Assembly: GCF_013019105.1 (NCBI RefSeq)
Contig: NZ_BLTE01000007.1
Coordinates: forward strand, 1 to 64,000
Reading direction: 5' to 3'
DNA length: 64,000 nucleotides
From: Fundidesulfovibrio magnetotacticus
Lineage (GTDB): Bacteria > Desulfobacterota > Desulfovibrionia > Desulfovibrionales > Desulfovibrionaceae
Under the pieces are notes generated by a model. The model had not been told where the DNA came from and did no database searches. It saw only the letters and a list, made by a program, of their open reading frames with translations. The position numbers and the translations under genes were made by a program. Shown here piece after piece: positions 28,323 through 38,071 of the stretch; the stretch's first letter is position 1, and each line of letters opens with the position of its first letter.

Positions 28323-29560
28323 AACGGCAAAAAGCTCTTTATGTTACAGCTAGACCTCCATATCCTCTAGATACTGGCGCAAAAATACGTTCTTGGCACG
28401 TACTAGCAGGCCTAGCTCAACGATACAACATAAGCATACTTACATACAGTGATCCAATCATTAAAAATGAATGGCTTGATGCTGTCCGCGACATAGGAGT
28501 AACAAGTGTCGTCCAGGTTGAAAATCATGCACTAAACAATCCCGTCTCGCCAAGCCTGTTCCTTCGTGCATCCATCCGAGGCCTGCCCGCCACAGCTCTG
28601 AAGTATACAACACGTGAGTTTACCAGGAAATACCACGAGATGCTGTCCAAGGAGCCGATCCTAGCTCACATCGAGAACATGCAGATTGCCGACATACTGC
28701 ATCCAAGACATGGCCAGCGTCGAAGTACGCTACTGACAATGAACTCTCACAATGTGGAATGCCAGATCGCAGAACGCCTTCGGGATGTGCAGACCTCACT
28801 GCCACGCAAAGTCGCTCTCACCGTAAACGCGTACACCATGCGCCGCTTTGAAGCTCAGGCCTACAGTTTGTGCGACCTTGTCCTTTCTGTATCACGCGAA
28901 GACGCAGACATTATAACGATGATGACTACCGGCAAAGCCAATACCGCAGTGATCGAAAACGGAGTTGACGAGACATATTACACCCAGGGCCGACCGGAGG
29001 ACGTCAATCCCGACGACCTAGTGTTTGTCGGATCCATGGACTGGCTCCCCAATGCTGATGGAATGGAGTGGTTCGTGCAGTGTGTTTTTCCAATGATCAA
29101 AACTGCGCGTACCCAGAGTAGGCTGCATATCGTTGGACGTAACCCTATGCCCTCTGTAAAGCGACTGCATGCCCCCGAAAGAGGCGTATACGTCACGGGA
29201 ACCGTTTCTGACGTTCGGCCGTATCTGCGAAGCAGCTCTGTTGTGGTCGTACCGCTCAGGTTTGGAGGCGGCACTCGGCTAAAAATACTGGAAGCTTTCT
29301 CCATGGGCAAAGCCGTACTTTCAACGACGCTTGGCTGCGAAGGCATTTCTTGTGAAGACGGGAAACACTTGCTCATCAGAGACACACCAGAAAGCATGGC
29401 TGCAGCATGCCTAAAACTTATGAACAACAGAGACATTCGAGAATCACTTGGCGCGAAAGCAAAGACTTTGGCGTCAACAAACTACGCATGGCCAGCCATA
29501 ATAAACAAAATGAACAACGCCCTGGACATATTGCAACAACAAAACAAGCGCAACATGTGA
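28319..29560 (+). CDS. Glycosyltransferase family 4, resembling PEP-CTERM-associated sugar transferases
   Basis: 413 aa. The N-terminus LYVTARPPYPLDTGAKIRSW has the PPYPLDxGxKxR pattern of the exosortase-associated sugar transferase (stp1-like) group. The donor half has NGVDETYY, VFVGSMDWLPNADGMEWF, VSDVRPYLRSSSVVVVPL and GGGTRLKILEAFSMGKAVLST. It overlaps the previous gene by 4 bp. Base composition is AT-richer than its upstream neighbours, so it may have a separate origin. Linkage and sugar cannot be told from sequence. Confidence 0.85.
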   Translation: MKRQKALYVTARPPYPLDTGAKIRSWHVLAGLAQRYNISILTYSDPIIKNEWLDAVRDIGVTSVVQVENHALNNPVSPSLFLRASIRGLPATALKYTTREFTRKYHEMLSKEPILAHIENMQIADILHPRHGQRRSTLLTMNSHNVECQIAERLRDVQTSLPRKVALTVNAYTMRRFEAQAYSLCDLVLSVSREDADIITMMTTGKANTAVIENGVDETYYTQGRPEDVNPDDLVFVGSMDWLPNADGMEWFVQCVFPMIKTARTQSRLHIVGRNPMPSVKRLHAPERGVYVTGTVSDVRPYLRSSSVVVVPLRFGGGTRLKILEAFSMGKAVLSTTLGCEGISCEDGKHLLIRDTPESMAAACLKLMNNRDIRESLGAKAKTLASTNYAWPAIINKMNNALDILQQQNKRNM

Positions 29561-29691
29561 ATTCTATGGCAAGATTTATACAAGAACACCAAGCAATCAA
29601 TGCACCTGACAATCAGCCGTGGCACGATATACGACCAATTCAAACAGCAACTGAACACAAAACGCGAGCAACTCACAGAGGAAACCACACA

Positions 29692-30441
29692 ATGAACACC
29701 TACAACATAATGTTTCACGACGTTGTGGACGCCTACACAAGAAGCGGCTTCCAAAACAAGGCCGCACATCCATACAAACACTCAACCCAACAATTCGAGC
29801 AATACCTGCACACGCTTACCTCTCTAAACATCAAAGCATGCACCATAAACGATCTTGACCCAGCAAGCCCTGAGAACAGAATGCTATTTACCTTTGACGA
29901 CGGAGGGCTTTCATTCCTGCATGCAGCAGACTTTCTCGAACGCTTTGAAATTAGAGGCCATTTTTTCATTACCACGAATCGAATCGGTGCACCGTACTTT
30001 ATAGACAAATCCGGCATCCGGAATCTCTTGGCAAGGGGACATATTATAGGCTCGCACTCCCACACTCATCCACATCCATTCTGTAGACTGACTGCTGAGC
30101 GACAGAAAGACGAGTTCATGACCAGCAAGCACATCCTCGAAGACATTACTGGCGAACGATGCATTACGGGATCCATACCGGGAGGCGACATTGACAGTTC
30201 AACATATGTGAACATTGCAAACCTCGGCTACGACTACATTTTTACTTCTGAAATAACTACGAAGCAGATTGATGTCGAGGGCACATCATACCTTGGAAGA
30301 ATATGTCCGAAAAGCCACGTTGCTGCCAGCAAGCTGCCAGGCATGCTAAGTAACAAAGGGCTTGTACAGCTTGCAATGTTGCGAAAATTTAAATGTATTA
30401 TCAAGTCGTTGCTGAGCATCGCACCTGCGCACAAAGCTTAA
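29692..30441 (+). CDS. Polysaccharide deacetylase (CE4-like)
   Basis: 249 aa from the ATG at 29692 (AGAGGA 9 nt upstream), which puts the family start YNIMFHDV at the N-terminus. NodB-homology motifs: motif 1 FTFDDGG with the catalytic and metal-binding Asp pair, motif 2 GSHSHTHPHP with the metal-binding His residues. Motif 3 is less clear (GSIPGGD). It probably removes acetyl groups from an amino sugar of the polymer. No signal peptide is visible. The gene is AT-rich and has an upstream gap of 130 bp. Confidence 0.85.
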   Translation: MNTYNIMFHDVVDAYTRSGFQNKAAHPYKHSTQQFEQYLHTLTSLNIKACTINDLDPASPENRMLFTFDDGGLSFLHAADFLERFEIRGHFFITTNRIGAPYFIDKSGIRNLLARGHIIGSHSHTHPHPFCRLTAERQKDEFMTSKHILEDITGERCITGSIPGGDIDSSTYVNIANLGYDYIFTSEITTKQIDVEGTSYLGRICPKSHVAASKLPGMLSNKGLVQLAMLRKFKCIIKSLLSIAPAHKA

Positions 30442-31087
30442 TGCGCGAAACATAGCAACGCCAACACAACGTAACAGCGCGTACATTCTCGACAAACGAT
30501 CGCAAGTCTTACACTAAGACTAATCGGTTTGCACGAGGCCGCAGCCAGTCCAATGTGACCACAATAATTTACAGCCATGAAATACAACACGACTTCTCAA
30601 TCGCCTTGCCAAACCAAATATTATGTTCAAATCTTAACTGTTGCTAAGTCTGGACAATCTACAACAGTATCATCTCTTACCATGTCACGTGACGAATTCT
30701 CTCGACTTTCACCCATAGAACAAAGTGAAGCACAAACCACCACGAAGAGGCGGCCAAACAGCACCCCCCCCCGGCCTGGGCCACGGGCTATATCGGGGCC
30801 CGCTTCCATAACATTGTCAACCGTGATTCTCGCCACCGTTTCATACAAAACACCACCTGCGCCCTAAATGATACATTCCGACTTCCACGTGGCATTGCGA
30901 TCCAGCGAAGGAATGAGAGAAGGACGACTCGAAGAGTTGAACTGAAGCGCAACATATGGACATTAATTTTTTTACCGTAGATCTGGGACGCAGAATTGCC
31001 AGCACGGCATTCGCTGACCTTCCGTCACCACGCAATGAATGCTACTACGGGTCTTACTCAACAATATAACTTCGAGACAGCACCCTC
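30442..31087. other. 650-bp AT-rich gap; no recognisable gene
   Basis: Short frames exist on both strands (30577-30867 plus, 30627-30848 minus), but none has a ribosome site, family motif or consistent composition. It may be the scar of a lost polysaccharide gene; that is a guess. Confidence 0.4.
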
Positions 31088-32050
31088 ATGACAAGCCAGA
31101 GATACCCTCACCTCGACCTGTTACGGGCAACTTCTATCTTCTATATTGTAATGATATGGCATTTTGACAATTATTTACCGATTCACATTTTCGACACAAC
31201 GCCTTTCGAGATTACAACATACACACTCCTTGCTTTATTTATGTACATATCAGGATTCCTATTGTCTGCACGGAATACAATCTCAAACTTCAATGACTTT
31301 TTATTGTTTTACCAAAAAAGATTCATTCGAATATACCCTCTTTTTATTCTTGCACTAACATTGTTCTATTTAACGGGAATGATCGACGCCAATGTTTTTT
31401 TTCACGCAGCCACCTTAACCAGCATCATTACAAATGATCAGCCAATTACTCTCTGGTTTATCACCTGCATCATTGCGTATTATTTAATATTCCCAGTTAT
31501 CATATATAGATATTCTTTTGCGCATTGCACGATATCTGCAGCATTTGCAATCATAATTCTCGTCACGATAAGCAAACTCAACAGTGCATTGGTTGACAAG
31601 AGAGCCATAGTTTATCTCATTCCATTCACATTCGGAATAATATCAAATCGCTCAGCTATGGTTCGCAAATATACTGCGAAATACTCTGTTGTCGTGCCCC
31701 TTTTCGTAGCAGGAATTTTGGCGACCTGTGTTGGCTACAATTGTGGAACTGAAAGTATTTCTCGCGCATCCAGCACAGCTGCAATCCCTTTGATAATCTT
31801 ACTGTCGAGCAAGATTTACGCGCAAAACTGCATAATTACAGCTGTTTCATATGCTTCTTACTGCATGTACTTGTACCACAGAGTGATATTCATGTATGTT
31901 GTCGAAGTAATCCCGATACACAACCCTGCGCTTAACATTTTCATGCTATTTGTCGTCGGCTTCATATCTATCTTTGCAATCTCGTATGCAATTCAATATA
32001 CTTACGACTCGCTTGTTGATTTGACCAGAAAGAAAAGGAACGTCTCATGA
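31088..32050 (+). CDS. Membrane acyltransferase 3 family protein (second of three)
   Basis: 320 aa with about ten membrane helices. Begins YPHLDLLRATSIFYIVMIWHF with the family's LDxLRxxAI and His motif; FMYISGFLLS and QKRFIRIYPLFIL match the conserved second and third helices. Strongly AT-rich and rich in Ile/Phe/Tyr. Its end overlaps the GT2 start by 4 bp. It probably O-acylates a sugar of the repeat unit. Confidence 0.85.
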   Translation: MTSQRYPHLDLLRATSIFYIVMIWHFDNYLPIHIFDTTPFEITTYTLLALFMYISGFLLSARNTISNFNDFLLFYQKRFIRIYPLFILALTLFYLTGMIDANVFFHAATLTSIITNDQPITLWFITCIIAYYLIFPVIIYRYSFAHCTISAAFAIIILVTISKLNSALVDKRAIVYLIPFTFGIISNRSAMVRKYTAKYSVVVPLFVAGILATCVGYNCGTESISRASSTAAIPLIILLSSKIYAQNCIITAVSYASYCMYLYHRVIFMYVVEVIPIHNPALNIFMLFVVGFISIFAISYAIQYTYDSLVDLTRKKRNVS

Positions 32051-33201
32051 CTTTGGCCTTCATTCTCTCAACCGCTTTGCTATTTCACACTTTAGCTGGG
32101 TACCCTTTGCTCATGCTGGCCATGGCTAGGCTGCGCCCGCGGTCCGTGCGCAAGGACGATTTCGCTCGATCGTTCTCGGTGGTCCTCTGCGCACGCGACG
32201 AGGGAGAACGCCTCGTCTTGCGCCTGGAGAATCTGCTTAACATGGACTACCCTCCGGACCTGATGGAGATCGTAGTGGTATCGGATGGCTCCACCGACAC
32301 CACAGACGATGTCGTTCGGTCGTTCGCGCAACAACGGGTACGACTGATCCGATTGGAACGCCCCCTTGGCAAGGCGGCTGCTTTGAACGCCGGGGTCGCG
32401 GCGTCCTCCTACCCACTTCTCTTGTTGTGCGACGCAAGGCAGAGCTTCGGCACTGATGTGGCACGAAGGCTCATGGCCCACTTCGCGGACCCGGACGTGG
32501 GCGCGGTGTCTGGCAGGCTCTGCTTACGTCCCGCCAGTCAGACTGCGGCGGCCTCCGGGGTTGGATCCTACTGGAACTATGAAGTCATGCTGCGCGACTC
32601 CGAGGCGGCAAGCGGCTCGGTGGTGGGGGTCACCGGGGCCATTTACGCCATGCGCAGAGAGCTTTGGACCCCCTTGCCTCCCGGAACCATCTTGGACGAC
32701 GTGCTCGCGCCCATGCGGGTGGTCCTGGCCGGAAAACGCGTGGTCTACGACACCGACGCCCTTGCTGTGGACTCCAAGCCCGTGCACGACGCTGGCGAAC
32801 TGACCCGCAAGGTGCGTACCCTTCTGGGCAACCTCCAACTCATACAGTTGGCTCCAGAACTCCTTTCGCCCTGGCGCAACCCCATCTGGTTCCGCTTCGT
32901 CTCCCACAAGATGGCCCGCCTGTTCCTCCCGGCCATGCTCGCGGGATGCTTGGTGACGAGTCTGGCCGCAGGAGGCTGGCTCGCTGTTCTGGGCGTCGCG
33001 CAACTGGCCTTCTGGATTGCGGCCATCGCCGCCTGGCGTTTCGGCTGGCAGGGATTCCCCTGGCGGGCCATGGCTGGCCTGCTCCTGCTCAACGCGGCCG
33101 TCGTCCGGGCCTGGATGCTCTGGATCAGAGGACGCTACGACGTCTGGGACAAGGCATCCTCGCACGATGCAAACGCGCGCGGTCAAGGGACTCGGCCATG
33201 A
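32047..33201 (+). CDS. Membrane-bound glycosyltransferase family 2
   Basis: 384 aa. An N-terminal membrane helix (1-22) is followed by a GT-A domain: SVVLCARDEGERL, EIVVVSDGSTDTTDDVV, LGKAAALNAGV, DARQSF as the DxD-like site, GAVSGRL, and TILDDVLAPMRV in the acceptor region. Two to three C-terminal membrane helices (about 295-370) suggest a processive or lipid-linked transferase. GC content rises sharply relative to the overlapping upstream acyltransferase, a visible junction. Confidence 0.88.
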   Translation: MTLAFILSTALLFHTLAGYPLLMLAMARLRPRSVRKDDFARSFSVVLCARDEGERLVLRLENLLNMDYPPDLMEIVVVSDGSTDTTDDVVRSFAQQRVRLIRLERPLGKAAALNAGVAASSYPLLLLCDARQSFGTDVARRLMAHFADPDVGAVSGRLCLRPASQTAAASGVGSYWNYEVMLRDSEAASGSVVGVTGAIYAMRRELWTPLPPGTILDDVLAPMRVVLAGKRVVYDTDALAVDSKPVHDAGELTRKVRTLLGNLQLIQLAPELLSPWRNPIWFRFVSHKMARLFLPAMLAGCLVTSLAAGGWLAVLGVAQLAFWIAAIAAWRFGWQGFPWRAMAGLLLLNAAVVRAWMLWIRGRYDVWDKASSHDANARGQGTRP

Positions 33202-34319
33202 AGATCCTCCATGTCTTGGATTCCCTGCGCGTTGGGGGATCGGAATCCCTGTCTGCCACTCTTGCTGGAGCCTTCCGGGAGCGCGGGGTGGACGGTCTGG
33301 TCTGCGGGTTGGGTCAGGACGGCCCCCTGCGGGACAGGCTGGCGCGCGCGAATGTCCAATGCATGAGCCTGCGCAAGGCCTCCGGGGTCCGCCCGGATCT
33401 CATGGCCAGGCTCACCTGGCTCATGCTCGCAAGGCGTTGCGATGCGGTGATCACCCATCATTTCCGGCAACTCGTCCATGCCGTTCCAGGGGCTGCCGTG
33501 CTCAGGCGCCGTCTCGTCCACGTGGAGCACGACCACCATTCCCATGAGAACCAGCCGCACATCCTGGCTCACTTCGGACGCATCGCGCCATTGGTGAGCA
33601 GGTTTGTTTTCGTGTCCGATGCTGTCCGCGACTGGTTTGTGGAACGCGCGCCGCAAATTGCTCACAAGGCGGTTGTCATCACCAACGGCGTGGACACCGA
33701 CCGTTTCGTTCGGGACCAGGGTGAGCGCATGCGCGTTCGGGCCCTGGTCGGCGCGGGGCAGGACGACTTCGTGGTGGGAACTTGCGCCAGGCTCGAACCT
33801 GTCAAGGATCTTGAACTGCTCCTGCGAGGATTCGCCCAGATGAAGCAGCATCCCAACATCCGACGATCAAAATTGGTGCTCGTCGGCGACGGCAGCCTTC
33901 GGACGTCGCTGGAGGCAACGGCGGCAGCGTTTGGAGTAGTCCAGGATGTACACTTCACAGGCATGGTTGACGACGTGCCCGCATGGCTGAGCGGATTCGA
34001 CGCCTATGCCATGACATCCGTCAACGAGGGGCTCCCGCTCTCAGTCATGGAGGCCATGAGTTGTTCTCTGCCCGTAGTGGCCACGGACGTGGGGTCCCTG
34101 TCCCGCGTGGTGGACGATCGGGTGGGATTTTTGCTTCAAACACGCCGTCCCGACGAACTGGCGGACCGACTTGTCGCCTTGGCAGGCGACCCTGGCCTGT
34201 CCCAGAACCTGGGGCTGGCCGCCAGGGGCCGCGCGGAGCTGGAATATTCCATCGAGACCATGGTCCAAGCCTATCTGCTGGCCCTCGGTCTTCAGCAACC
34301 AGGCGGGGATTCAATATGA
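33198..34319 (+). CDS. Glycosyltransferase family 4
   Basis: 373 aa. N-terminus MKILHVLDSLRVGGSE is the classic GT4 acceptor-domain start. The donor domain has NGVDTDRFV, VVGTCARLEPVKDLELLL, LVLVGDGSLRTSLEA, VHFTGMVDDVPAWLSGFD and the E-x7-E site in NEGLPLSVMEAMSCSLPVVATDVG. It resembles the second class of PEP-CTERM-associated sugar transferases, but I cannot separate this from generic GT4. It overlaps both neighbours by 4 bp. Confidence 0.88.
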   Translation: MKILHVLDSLRVGGSESLSATLAGAFRERGVDGLVCGLGQDGPLRDRLARANVQCMSLRKASGVRPDLMARLTWLMLARRCDAVITHHFRQLVHAVPGAAVLRRRLVHVEHDHHSHENQPHILAHFGRIAPLVSRFVFVSDAVRDWFVERAPQIAHKAVVITNGVDTDRFVRDQGERMRVRALVGAGQDDFVVGTCARLEPVKDLELLLRGFAQMKQHPNIRRSKLVLVGDGSLRTSLEATAAAFGVVQDVHFTGMVDDVPAWLSGFDAYAMTSVNEGLPLSVMEAMSCSLPVVATDVGSLSRVVDDRVGFLLQTRRPDELADRLVALAGDPGLSQNLGLAARGRAELEYSIETMVQAYLLALGLQQPGGDSI

Positions 34320-35488
34320 TCAAGGTGCTCTTTGTGATGCCCATTACCTACAATGCGCACCTGCCGCACTTCAGGTCGAGGTTTGAACTTCTCTCCGTAC
34401 AGATGGAGAGCCATGTTCTCTTCACGGGTGATCCGACCATGGACGGTCAACGTTTCAAGGGAACTGTGCTCCACGCCCAACCGCCACAGGATGGCTCCAG
34501 CATCTTTGGCAAACTGCTATCCACTGCCCGCATGATATACAAAGGTTGGAGGATCGCCCGGCAGGAGAAAATCAATGCTGTCCTTGCCTATGACCCTTTG
34601 AAACTCGGCATCGTTGCCACGGCCATCAAGCTGCTGACCGGTTGCAAGTCGGTCATCGAAATAAACGGCCACGTGAAAAACGCTGCCGACGCGGAATCAA
34701 ACGACGGCAATGTGAAGAAATCAAGAAGAGTCCTCTTCAACATGGCATCAACAATCACACTTTGCCTGGCAGATGCTGTCAAGATTCTCAACAAAGAACA
34801 ATACGACGAATGGGAACACATACTCAGGCGCAAGCCCTGTTTCATATTTCACGACTTTGTCCCCACCTCTTTATTCTCACCTGGCGACAGAGACGAAGGG
34901 TACATCCTGTGCGTCGGGTATCCGTTCCGTCGCAAGGGCGTTGACATCCTGCTGGAAGCCTATGATGCCGTCCGCCGGGAATTCCCCGGCATGCGCCTTG
35001 TGGTCATGGGCCACTGCCGGGAGCCGGAACGCAGCCGCTGGCAGGCCAGATTTGATGCCGTTCCAGGCGCCGAGTTGCGTAAACCGGTGGACTACGACCA
35101 GATGCTGGACGTGATGCGCGGCTGCACGGTTCTCACGCAACCTTCGCGCTCAGAGGCCATGGGCAGAGTGCTCATCGAGGCCATGGCATGCGGGAAACCA
35201 GTGATAGGGACAAGCGTGGGAGGCATCCCCGACGTGTTGGGACACGGCGAGGCCGGCCTGCTGGTCCGCCCGGAAGACCCGGCGGATCTTGCCGACAAAC
35301 TGCGTCTGATCCTGAGCGATCAGTCGTTGCGCGACCGCCTGGGCGAGGCCGCCCAGGCGAGATGCCGAACGGTGCTATCGGAAGAAAGCTATGTCCGGTC
35401 CAGCCAGGCGCTCTTCCAGGCGCTGAAAAGAAAATCCCCGGCACCCGCAGCGACCGGCATCGTGTATACAATTTATTCTGGAGAGTAA
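34316..35488 (+). CDS. Glycosyltransferase family 4
   Basis: 390 aa. The N-terminal domain is divergent (LFVMPITYNAHLPHFRSR). The C-terminal domain has LCVGYPFRRKGVDILLEAYD, LVVMGHCREPER, VLTQPSRSEAMGRVLIEAMACGKPVIGTSVGGIPDVL and RPEDPADLADKL. It probably adds a sugar to the lipid-linked repeat unit. The middle (34.6-34.9 kb) is AT-richer than the ends. Confidence 0.87.
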   Translation: MIKVLFVMPITYNAHLPHFRSRFELLSVQMESHVLFTGDPTMDGQRFKGTVLHAQPPQDGSSIFGKLLSTARMIYKGWRIARQEKINAVLAYDPLKLGIVATAIKLLTGCKSVIEINGHVKNAADAESNDGNVKKSRRVLFNMASTITLCLADAVKILNKEQYDEWEHILRRKPCFIFHDFVPTSLFSPGDRDEGYILCVGYPFRRKGVDILLEAYDAVRREFPGMRLVVMGHCREPERSRWQARFDAVPGAELRKPVDYDQMLDVMRGCTVLTQPSRSEAMGRVLIEAMACGKPVIGTSVGGIPDVLGHGEAGLLVRPEDPADLADKLRLILSDQSLRDRLGEAAQARCRTVLSEESYVRSSQALFQALKRKSPAPAATGIVYTIYSGE

Positions 35489-35494
35489 TTGCCA

Positions 35495-36949
35495 ATGGCT
35501 CGTATGAGCATCGCGAAGAGCATCGCCTGGATGGGATGCACCAGCGCCCTAGGACAAGTGGTCACATGGAGCGTCACCATACTCGTCGCGAGGCTTCTCA
35601 CCCCGGAGGACTATGGCTTAGTGGCATTGTCCGGCCTCTTCACCGTGTTCGCACAGTCAGTGAGCGAGCTTGGGGTGGGCGCGGCTGTCATCCAGCGGGA
35701 AAGCGTTACGGAACACCAGATTCGCTCACTGTATGGCCTCTCCCTGCTCACGGGCGTCGTCATGACCCTGATCGGCTACCTGGCTGGCCCTGTCCTGGCC
35801 TGGATATTTTCCGACGAACGCTTGAGCAACCTAGTGGCCTTCCAAAGTCTGATCTTCATCGTCGCCGCCATGAAGTCCATGCAGCGCAACGTCCTGGTCC
35901 GTGAAACACGTTTCGACCTGATCGCCAAGGTGGAAACCATCTCTCGCATAGGCACCTCTTGTTGCACATTGGCAATGGCCGCGACGGGATTCGGCTACTG
36001 GGCGTTGGCTGCGCAGTGGCTCTTAATTGAGTTCTTCCAATTCATAATGTTCAGCAGGATTGAACGCATCAGGCCAACGCTCCTAATCAGATATTCGGAA
36101 ATCCGCGACATCCTTTACTTCGGAATCGGGATCATGGTCAGGTCCATTTTTTTCCAACTCTACGCCCTCGTCGACACGGCGATCCTGGGCAAGCTTGCCA
36201 CCAAGGATTTTCTCGGAGCATACGGCTTCGCCAAACAGTTGACCAACATGCCTTTCGAGAAAATCGTCAGGATCGTGAACCAGGTTCTCTATCCGTATCT
36301 CGCGCGCAACCAGGGGGACATTTCAGCCTTGCGTGAATTGACGCTCAAGGCTGCGGAACACCAAGCACTGGTTATCGCGCCGTTCTACTACATACTGTTC
36401 TTTTGCGCTGACGAAACAGTCAGCATTTTATTAGGGCCTAACTGGTCACAAGCCGTATTTCCGTTGAAGATATTTTGTGTTGCATGCCTGTTCAGGCTTG
36501 CAGAAAGTTACAATATAAATTGCATGACAGCAATGGGCATGATCTATGAACAGATACGTTACATGCTGACGTTAATTATTGTCCTAAGCGTAAGCATTAC
36601 GCTGATCGCAGCGACAGCTGGCCCAAGATACTCTCTGTTTATATGGATAACTGCGTACCCTCTTCTCAGCCTCGGATTCAGCAAAGCTCTTCTCGCAAGG
36701 CTCGGAATCAGCTTTGCCCAAGTAATAAGTCGGCTGCGAAGGATCGCAATGATACACATAGCTCTAATCACAGTAATGATCTTAGCCAGCAGCCATCAGT
36801 ACAGCGATAATTTTATGGCGCTAGCCTTCAAATGCGGGGCAGGCGTGGGGTTTTATATAGTTGCCAACATGCTATTCAACATGGAATGTCTCCGCAAACT
36901 AGTCAACAACATCTTTCCAAACTCGTCCTCTAATAGACAGGCAGCGTGA
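35495..36949 (+). CDS. Polysaccharide flippase (Wzx-like, MOP superfamily)
   Basis: 484 aa with about 12 to 14 membrane helices; ATG at 35495 with GGAGAG about 10 nt upstream. The N-terminus AWMGCTSALGQVVTWSVTILVARLLTPEDYGLVAL is the usual first-helix signature (ARLLxPxDYG) of polysaccharide flippases; GAAVIQRESVTEHQIRSLY follows the pattern of the WzxC/TuaB group. It should move lipid-linked repeats across the inner membrane, completing a Wzx/Wzy-type pathway. The 3' third is AT-rich. Confidence 0.88.
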   Translation: MARMSIAKSIAWMGCTSALGQVVTWSVTILVARLLTPEDYGLVALSGLFTVFAQSVSELGVGAAVIQRESVTEHQIRSLYGLSLLTGVVMTLIGYLAGPVLAWIFSDERLSNLVAFQSLIFIVAAMKSMQRNVLVRETRFDLIAKVETISRIGTSCCTLAMAATGFGYWALAAQWLLIEFFQFIMFSRIERIRPTLLIRYSEIRDILYFGIGIMVRSIFFQLYALVDTAILGKLATKDFLGAYGFAKQLTNMPFEKIVRIVNQVLYPYLARNQGDISALRELTLKAAEHQALVIAPFYYILFFCADETVSILLGPNWSQAVFPLKIFCVACLFRLAESYNINCMTAMGMIYEQIRYMLTLIIVLSVSITLIAATAGPRYSLFIWITAYPLLSLGFSKALLARLGISFAQVISRLRRIAMIHIALITVMILASSHQYSDNFMALAFKCGAGVGFYIVANMLFNMECLRKLVNNIFPNSSSNRQAA

Positions 36950-37052
36950 CACGCCTGCGTCGACAGGACATCACACTTCTCAAAAGCGCGGCAATATCTA
37001 AATAAACTACAGCAATCAGACAACGATTCGATGCAGATCAAAGGAGCTGACC

Positions 37053-38009
37053 ATGTCCGGGCCTTCCTCCACTAGTGCACCTCAAAATGTCGCCATCCAC
37101 GTTTTGCGCTCGCTTGCGATTCTGCTCATCGTAAATTCGCACATGACGCCACTGTATCCAGACGGGCGTTTCGCTGTTGGAGGACACCTTGGCAACTCCA
37201 TCTTCTTTTTCGCATCCGGATTCGGACTGCTGCTTAGTTATATCAACAGGCCACTAGCCCCGATTGATTGGTACAGAAGGAGGTTCCTCAGGCTATTTGT
37301 TCCAGCGATACTGTTTTTCATTATCGCCAACCCTGCAAACCCTCAGAAACTGCTCTATGATATTTGGCAGAACATGATCCCGCACTCCCTTGAACAATCC
37401 ACACGATTTCTCCCCAACCTCATTGTCCTCTACCTCCTGTTCCCCCTTGTGGTAGGCAGAAACAGCTTCCGGCTTGCCCTGCTCGCCATTGCACTCATCG
37501 CACCCGCCGCGCTTGTTCTAGGCAGCAACAACTACTCTCTAGCGACAAACCCCTCTAGCGACATCCTCTACTGTTTCAATGCGCTTTGCATGTTTCTATT
37601 TGGTATTATTGCAGGTCAACATTACTCATCGTCCCGCAACGAGGGGAAATCGATCCCATGGCTCACCATCTTCATTACCTCCATGACACTCCATACGGCC
37701 ATCGTACACTTCATTCCTTCTGTAAGAATGATCAATTTTTATGTAAACATTTCCACGATGACCTCGCTCTTCTTTGTCGCCGGAAGGATTAACGACATGA
37801 GCATCTTCACACGAAACGCTAAATTTTTTGCATACATTGCATCGCTGTCACTCGCTGTCTACATACTTCACTTTGAACTCATCAAGCCAACACTGCAATA
37901 TATCGGTAAATCATTCGCAACAGTTCCTTTGTTCATGGCGGCTTCCATCATTGTTGCGATACCAGCAACATTACTTTCCAAGAAATTTATGCATATTTCA
38001 AGAATTTAA
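37053..38009 (+). CDS. Membrane acyltransferase 3 family protein (third of three)
   Basis: 318 aa with about ten membrane helices. IHVLRSLAILLIVNSHM supplies the RxxA and His of helix 1; FFFASGFGLLLSY and YRRRFLRLFVPAILFF match the following conserved segments; AVYILHFELIKP fits the C-terminal motif. An AAGGAG ribosome site lies upstream. Likely polymer O-acylation. Confidence 0.86.
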   Translation: MSGPSSTSAPQNVAIHVLRSLAILLIVNSHMTPLYPDGRFAVGGHLGNSIFFFASGFGLLLSYINRPLAPIDWYRRRFLRLFVPAILFFIIANPANPQKLLYDIWQNMIPHSLEQSTRFLPNLIVLYLLFPLVVGRNSFRLALLAIALIAPAALVLGSNNYSLATNPSSDILYCFNALCMFLFGIIAGQHYSSSRNEGKSIPWLTIFITSMTLHTAIVHFIPSVRMINFYVNISTMTSLFFVAGRINDMSIFTRNAKFFAYIASLSLAVYILHFELIKPTLQYIGKSFATVPLFMAASIIVAIPATLLSKKFMHISRI

Positions 38010-38071
38010 GCGCACTGTACAACAGACACACAAACAGGCTATGAAACATGTAGCGACAACGGCAGGATAAC

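Noticed and set aside
30577-30867. 96-codon plus-strand frame in the gap after the deacetylase
   Set aside because: No ribosome site, no family resemblance, and competing minus-strand frames of equal quality.
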